This document shows, piece after piece, positions 33,944 to 38,040 of a stretch of 38,040 nucleotides of DNA; the first letter of the stretch is position 1; the number at the start of each line of letters is the position of its first letter. The stretch spans positions 1 to 38,040 of the forward strand of contig QJXZ01000337.1 in NCBI GenBank assembly GCA_003248125.1. Reading direction: 5' to 3'. The DNA comes from Gammaproteobacteria bacterium. GTDB taxonomy: Bacteria > Pseudomonadota > Gammaproteobacteria > Pseudomonadales > Azotimanducaceae. The notes under the pieces were generated by a model, which saw nothing but the letters and a program-made list of their open reading frames with translations, was not told the DNA's origin and did not search any database. The position numbers were made by a program, and so were the translations under genes.

Positions 33944-34303
33944 ATGGAAACGCTGATCGCGTGGGGTGTGTTGTTGATTGCTGGATTGGGCGCGCTGCTC
34001 GGCGTGTTCATCTTGAGCCGTCGTATCGCAACGCCGTGGCTTAGATCGTTGGTGCGATGCCTTGCCGCAGTTTGGTTGTTGCTGCCGTGGTCGATCGGAG
34101 CTGTGGAAGGGCATTACGCGCCAGCGTTCGTGGTCGCCGTGTTCGAGGGTGTATTTCGCGCGGATGGCAACCCGAAGCCGGCCATCGCCGTTCTCCTTGC
34201 TGCATCGGCGTTGGTGTGTCTGATCTTTCTCATCGCGGCGGCGGTCCGGCGCGCGCGGCGCCACGGACAGCGCGACGACCAGTCTGGCGCACCGATCGTG
34301 TAG
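33944..34303 (+). CDS. small hypothetical membrane protein
   Basis: No family is recognised. The 119-residue protein has three probable membrane helices: about 5-25 (IAWGVLLIAGLGALLGVFIL), 38-53 (LAAVWLLLPWSIGAV) and 82-100 (IAVLLAASALVCLIFLIAAAV), followed by an arginine-rich cytoplasmic end (RRARRHGQRDD). The start ATG has GAGGG just upstream. It is 16 bases after ycgN and may be the last gene of that operon. The next gene is separated by over 400 bases. The frame has normal codon character, so I consider it real. Confidence 0.8.
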   Translation: METLIAWGVLLIAGLGALLGVFILSRRIATPWLRSLVRCLAAVWLLLPWSIGAVEGHYAPAFVVAVFEGVFRADGNPKPAIAVLLAASALVCLIFLIAAAVRRARRHGQRDDQSGAPIV

Positions 34304-34720
34304 GTTGCATTAAGAGAGCTACGTAACTATCTGATCATAAACGGTTAAAGATACCGCCTATGGCGCGTCGTCCCGCCTCATCGAGTATTGCTGGACCAGT
34401 CGTGTGGGGTGCGAACGGCGGCACTCCATGAGCATCGGCTCGCGTCGCGTAAATTGTGCCGACCTGCTGCTCGTCGACGTTGTGCAACGACGCAAGTCAG
34501 ATCTCGTTGACGCGTGCGATGGCCGCCCACGAGTGAGCGGGTTGGTGGCAGCGCAATGCCCACCGAGCACGCGGGCGATCCGCTTGCGGCGTTGCTCGCC
34601 GCCGAACACGACGCGACAGCATACGGGTTTGAGCATCAAGCACTTAGCTTGCCTTGCCTAGGGGCCGTGGCTAAAGTACCGGCTGCCTCTAATTCACCTA
34701 ATTTAACGAGACACCACTCG
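34304..34720. other. intergenic stretch before the MoxR gene
   Basis: About 417 bases without a convincing gene. The frame of the MoxR gene is open back to 34514, but the added 69 residues lack family similarity and follow a likely promoter. The first 60 bases are AT-rich. A sigma-70-like promoter lies at 34649-34677. I see no terminator hairpin after the membrane-protein gene. Confidence 0.5.
34649..34677 (+). promoter_or_regulatory. probable sigma-70 promoter of the MoxR-VWA operon
   Basis: TTGCCT (34649-34654), a 17-base spacer, and TAAAGT (34672-34677) lie 43 bases before the MoxR-gene ATG. The spacing is ideal and both hexamers keep the key bases TTG and TA...T. Confidence 0.45.
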
Positions 34721-35569
34721 ATGATTTTCGACAGTACGGATACCTATATATCCACCGATGAACTCAGTATGGCGGTGGATGCCGCGGTCAAGCTGGAGCG
34801 CCCGCTGTTGGTGAAGGGCGAGCCAGGCACGGGCAAGACGTTGCTTGCCGAAGAGGTCGCGAAAACGCTCGGGCTCGAACTCATCCAGTGGCACATCAAG
34901 TCGACCACCAAGGCGCAACAGGGACTCTATGAATACGACGCCGTGACGCGGCTGCGGGATTCGCAGCTCGGCGACGAGCGCGTCAAGGACATCCGCAACT
35001 ACATAAAGCGCGGCAAGTTGTGGCAGGCATTCGACTCGGACGAGCGCGTGGTGTTGTTGATCGACGAGATCGACAAGGCCGACATCGAGTTTCCTAACGA
35101 CTTGCTGCAAGAACTCGACCGAATGGAGTTCTTCGTCTACGAGCTCGGCGAGACGGTCAAAGCGAAGCAGCGCCCAATCGTGGTGATCACGTCCAACAAC
35201 GAGAAGGAGCTGCCGGACGCATTTCTGCGCCGCTGCTTCTTCCACTACATCAACTTCCCGGATCGCGAGACGATGCAAGCGATCGTCGATGTTCACTTTC
35301 CGAGCATCAAGAAAGACTTGGTCAAGGAAGCGATGGAGATCTTCTTCGATGTGCGGAAGGTGCCGGGATTGAAGAAGAAGCCGTCCACGTCCGAGTTGAT
35401 CGACTGGTTGAAGCTGCTGATGGCCGACGACATTCCGGACGAGATCTTGACCAATCGTGATCCCTCGAAAGCCATCCCGCCGCTGTACGGTGCGCTGGTC
35501 AAGAACGAGCAAGACGTGCATCTGCTCGAGCGGCTCGCGTTCATGAATCGACGTAACAGCCGCGGCTGA
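34721..35569 (+). CDS. MoxR-family AAA+ ATPase
   Basis: This 282-residue AAA+ chaperone-like ATPase is of the MoxR/CbbQ type. Walker A is GEPGTGKT (33-40); Walker B is VVLLIDEIDKAD (about 110-121). Sensor 1 is VVITSNNEKELPDAFLRRCFFHYINFP (split), with the arginine finger in RRC. A C-terminal lid follows. These ATPases insert metals or remodel partner enzymes, working with a VWA-domain protein. ATG 34721 is chosen because MIFDSTDTYI is the family opening. The VWA gene starts 29 bases downstream. No obvious client enzyme (such as a dehydrogenase or RuBisCO) lies nearby, so the target is unknown. Confidence 0.93.
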   Translation: MIFDSTDTYISTDELSMAVDAAVKLERPLLVKGEPGTGKTLLAEEVAKTLGLELIQWHIKSTTKAQQGLYEYDAVTRLRDSQLGDERVKDIRNYIKRGKLWQAFDSDERVVLLIDEIDKADIEFPNDLLQELDRMEFFVYELGETVKAKQRPIVVITSNNEKELPDAFLRRCFFHYINFPDRETMQAIVDVHFPSIKKDLVKEAMEIFFDVRKVPGLKKKPSTSELIDWLKLLMADDIPDEILTNRDPSKAIPPLYGALVKNEQDVHLLERLAFMNRRNSRG

Positions 35570-35598
35570 GGCCGTTATCGACCAGGAAATCCATAGCG

Positions 35599-36774
35599 AT
35601 GCTCATCAATTTCTTTCTCACGCTCCGCAAATACAAGGTTCCGGTCACCCTCCGTGAGCTGATGGATTTGCTCGGCGCACTTCAGCATCGCATTGCCTAT
35701 GCCGACATCGACGACTTCTACCTTCTGAGTCGCACTTGCCTGGTCAAGGACGAAAAGAACTACGACAAATTCGACCGGGCATTCGCGGCCTACTTCAAAG
35801 GTCTCGAAGACCTGCATGGGTTGCTCGAATCTTTGATTCCCGACGAGTGGCTGCGGCGCGAGTTCGAGAAGTCGCTGACGCCGGAGGAGCTAGAGAAAAT
35901 CAAGTCGCTGGGCGGGCTCGAAAAGCTGATCGAGGCATTCCAGAAGGCACGCCAGGAAGAGGAAGAACGCCGCCAAGCCGAAGAAGGCAAGCAAGGCAAG
36001 GAAGGCCAGGAAGGAGACGACCCCGAGCAGATGGGCCGCAAGGGGGCGGGCGGTAAGGGCAAAGGCAAGAAGCAGAAAGCGAAGAAAGTCTGGGATCAAC
36101 GCCAATACAAGAATCTCGATGATTCGGTCGAGCTTGGTACGCGCAACATCAAGATGGCGTTGCGCCGGCTGCGTAAGTTCGCACGCACCGGCAAAGAGGA
36201 AGAACTCGACATGCCGGATACGATTCGCTCCACGGCGAACAACGGCGGCGTGCTCGACATCAAGATGCGGCCAGAACGGAAGAACACCGTCAAGGTGCTG
36301 CTGTTCTTCGACATCGGCGGGTCGATGGATGCGCACGTGAAGATTTGTGAGGAGCTGTTCTCGGCAACTCGCACCGAGTTCAAGCACATGGCGAGCTTCT
36401 ACTTCCACAACTTCATCTACGAGTCGGTGTGGAAGGACAATCGCCGGCGTATGAATGAGCGGATTCCGACCTTCGAGATTCTGAACAAGTACGCGCGAGA
36501 CTACAAAGTCGTGTTTGTCGGCGATGCGACCATGGCGCCCTACGAGATCACCCACGCAGGCGGCAGCGTCGAGCATTGGAACGAAGAGCCGGGCGCGCTG
36601 TGGATAAGCCGTTTCACCAACTCCTACGAGAAGTTGGCGTGGATAAATCCAACGCCGCAAGAGACCTGGGAGTACTCGAACTCAGTGGGCATGACGCGCG
36701 ATCTGGTCAACGGGCAGATGTACCCACTGACCATCCGCGGCCTCGAAGAGAGCATGAACTACCTGTCGAAGTGA
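35599..36774 (+). CDS. VWA-domain (CoxE-like) partner of the MoxR ATPase
   Basis: This is a 391-residue cytoplasmic protein. The N-terminal part (1-115) is helical (LINFFLTLRKYKVPVTLRELMDLLGAL, split). A highly charged, low-complexity linker follows (about 118-165, rich in E, K, G and Q). The VWA domain starts near 230 with VKVLLFFDIGGSMDAH. Its metal-site motif is DIGGS (238-242), a DxGxS variant of the usual DxSxS. Later segments FVGDATMAPYEI and WISRFTNSYEKLAWINP are typical of this subgroup. No signal peptide or membrane helix is seen. It forms a two-gene operon with the MoxR ATPase and is two bases from hrpA. Confidence 0.92.
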   Translation: MLINFFLTLRKYKVPVTLRELMDLLGALQHRIAYADIDDFYLLSRTCLVKDEKNYDKFDRAFAAYFKGLEDLHGLLESLIPDEWLRREFEKSLTPEELEKIKSLGGLEKLIEAFQKARQEEEERRQAEEGKQGKEGQEGDDPEQMGRKGAGGKGKGKKQKAKKVWDQRQYKNLDDSVELGTRNIKMALRRLRKFARTGKEEELDMPDTIRSTANNGGVLDIKMRPERKNTVKVLLFFDIGGSMDAHVKICEELFSATRTEFKHMASFYFHNFIYESVWKDNRRRMNERIPTFEILNKYARDYKVVFVGDATMAPYEITHAGGSVEHWNEEPGALWISRFTNSYEKLAWINPTPQETWEYSNSVGMTRDLVNGQMYPLTIRGLEESMNYLSK

Positions 36775-36775
36775 G

Positions 36776-38040
36776 ATGGCAGCCCGTGACGGGCGAGCGA
36801 ACGAACGCCACGCCGCCTTCGATCCCGCCACCGTTTGCCGCGCCGACGTCGCGCGGCTGAAGCGAGCTTTCGCGAAGCGAAATCCATCGGCCGCCGCCGA
36901 GTTGGCAGCGGCGCAGGATCGGCTGCGTGCGCGTCGTGCCTCCGTGCCGCAGATCGACTATCCCCCTGAGTTACCACTGACCGCCCATGTCGACGAAATT
37001 CGCCGACTTCTCGCTTCGCACCAAGTCGTGATCGTCGCCGGCGAGACCGGCTCGGGCAAGACCACCCAGTTGCCGAAACTATGTTTGCAAGCTGGTTTCG
37101 GTGCGCGCGGCGCCATCGTCCACACACAGCCGCGCAGGCTGGCGGCGCGAGCCGTGGCGGCACGTATCGCCGAGGAGTTGGTCGTGCCGCTCGGCCATGA
37201 AGTCGGCTATGCCGTGCGGTTCAGCGATCGCACGAGCCCGGCTACGCTCATCAAGGTGATGACCGACGGTTTGCTGCTCACCGAAATTCGGCGCGATAGA
37301 GATCTCGACGCCTACGACGTAGTGATCGTCGACGAAGCGCACGAGCGTAGCCTCAACATCGACTTCTTGCTTGGCTACTTGCATGGGCTGCTCGAGCGTC
37401 GCCCCGACCTCAAGCTCATCATCACCAGCGCAACCATCGACGTCGAGAAGTTCTCGCAGCATTTCGCTGCGGCACCTGTGGTCAACGTCGGCGGGCGCGG
37501 CCATCCCGTCGAGGTCGTCTATCAGGAACAGGACGACGTCGACGATGGCATTGCCGCCATCGAACGCGCGCTCGACGCCATCGAGGGGCGGCCGCGCAGT
37601 CGTGCAACCGACGTGCTCGTTTTTCTGCCCGGCGAGCGCGAGATTCTCGAAACGTCGCGCGTGCTGCGCGGCAGCCGAACGACGTGGGACGTGTTGCCAC
37701 TGTATGCGCGTCTACCGGCTGCCGAACAGCAGCGTATTTTGTCGGCCGGTTCACGACGGCGAATCGTGCTCGCAACAAACGTGGCCGAGACGTCGCTCAC
37801 GGTGCCCAACGTCGGATACGTAATCGACACTGGCTATGTGCGCATGAGCCGCTATAGCTATCGCTCGAAGCTGCAGCGGCTGCCGGTCGAGCGCATTTCG
37901 CGCGCCAGCGCAGAACAGCGCATGGGCCGCTGTGGTCGCGTCGCGCCCGGGGTTTGCTTCCGCTTGTATTCGCAAGCCGATCACCTGACCCAACCGGAAT
38001 ACACGGATCCCGAAATTCTGCGCACCAACCTGGCCCAGGT
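36776..38040 (+). CDS. hrpA: ATP-dependent RNA helicase HrpA (N-terminal part)
   Basis: This is a DEAH-box helicase, about 1,300 residues in E. coli; only the first 421 codons are here, cut by the right edge. Walker A is GETGSGKTT (89-97), then QPRRLAARAVAARI, VMTDGLLLTEI, DEAH (186-189) and SAT (218-220). The second helicase domain includes VLVFLPGEREI, VLATNVAETSLTVPNVGYVIDTGYVR (split) and RMGRCGRVAPGVCFRLYS. HrpA acts on stalled ribosomes in E. coli. ATG 36776 follows the VWA stop after one base, so it may be cotranscribed with the MoxR-VWA pair. Confidence 0.96.
   Translation, partial: MAARDGRANERHAAFDPATVCRADVARLKRAFAKRNPSAAAELAAAQDRLRARRASVPQIDYPPELPLTAHVDEIRRLLASHQVVIVAGETGSGKTTQLPKLCLQAGFGARGAIVHTQPRRLAARAVAARIAEELVVPLGHEVGYAVRFSDRTSPATLIKVMTDGLLLTEIRRDRDLDAYDVVIVDEAHERSLNIDFLLGYLHGLLERRPDLKLIITSATIDVEKFSQHFAAAPVVNVGGRGHPVEVVYQEQDDVDDGIAAIERALDAIEGRPRSRATDVLVFLPGEREILETSRVLRGSRTTWDVLPLYARLPAAEQQRILSAGSRRRIVLATNVAETSLTVPNVGYVIDTGYVRMSRYSYRSKLQRLPVERISRASAEQRMGRCGRVAPGVCFRLYSQADHLTQPEYTDPEILRTNLAQ

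Noticed and set aside
34514-34720. 69-codon upstream extension of the MoxR gene
   Set aside because: It crosses a likely promoter and has no similarity to the family; the conserved opening is at 34721.

Overview
The window is a GC-rich stretch (around 60% G+C by eye) of a gammaproteobacterial chromosome. Three things point to this: the gene order mutS / recA-recX-alaS-lysC-csrA-tRNA-Ser(GCT), the E. coli-type LexA box (CTGT-N8-ACAG) before recA, and the dnaX-ybaB-recR and rnd-ycgL-ycgN clusters. The order alaS-lysC-csrA, a periplasmic PheC-type dehydratase and several winged-helix/TPR membrane regulators fit a Pseudomonas/Xanthomonadales-like or deeper environmental lineage better than an enteric one. 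I cannot name a genus.

Region 1 (1-12.1 kb) is core genome. truD (cut by the left edge), pcm, a DUF368 polyprenyl-phosphate translocase gene and nlpD form one overlapping run on the plus strand; surE and rpoS, often found in this neighbourhood, are absent. fdxA and mutS lie on the minus strand. recA (with a perfect SOS box), a shortened recX, alaS, lysC, csrA and tRNA-Ser follow on the plus strand, closed by a clear intrinsic terminator.

Region 2 (12.1-25 kb) is accessory. It holds an RNHCP zinc-ribbon protein, an unknown lipoprotein, a winged-helix/TPR membrane regulator, an acyl-CoA dehydrogenase, and a minus-strand series: a beta-lactamase-fold serine hydrolase, a TolB-N-like/TPR membrane protein, a membrane-anchored DUF4329 protein with a JAMM-like E/HxH/SxxD set, and a second winged-helix/TPR regulator. 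The DUF4329 gene and its regulator overlap by ATGA, and an 11-bp tandem repeat lies upstream. This pair is the best candidate for an undescribed signalling system. An alpha/beta hydrolase and a VOC-fold protein follow.

Region 3 (24.8-28.7 kb) is envelope stress: pspF (with pheC behind it) diverges from pspA-pspB-pspC plus a small coiled-coil membrane protein, across a sigma-54 promoter. PspC has a long arginine-rich N-terminal extension.

Region 4 (28.8-38 kb) returns to housekeeping: a GDPD-family phosphodiesterase, dnaX-ybaB-recR, rnd-ycgL-ycgN and a small membrane protein, then a MoxR AAA+ ATPase with a VWA partner, and hrpA (cut by the right edge).
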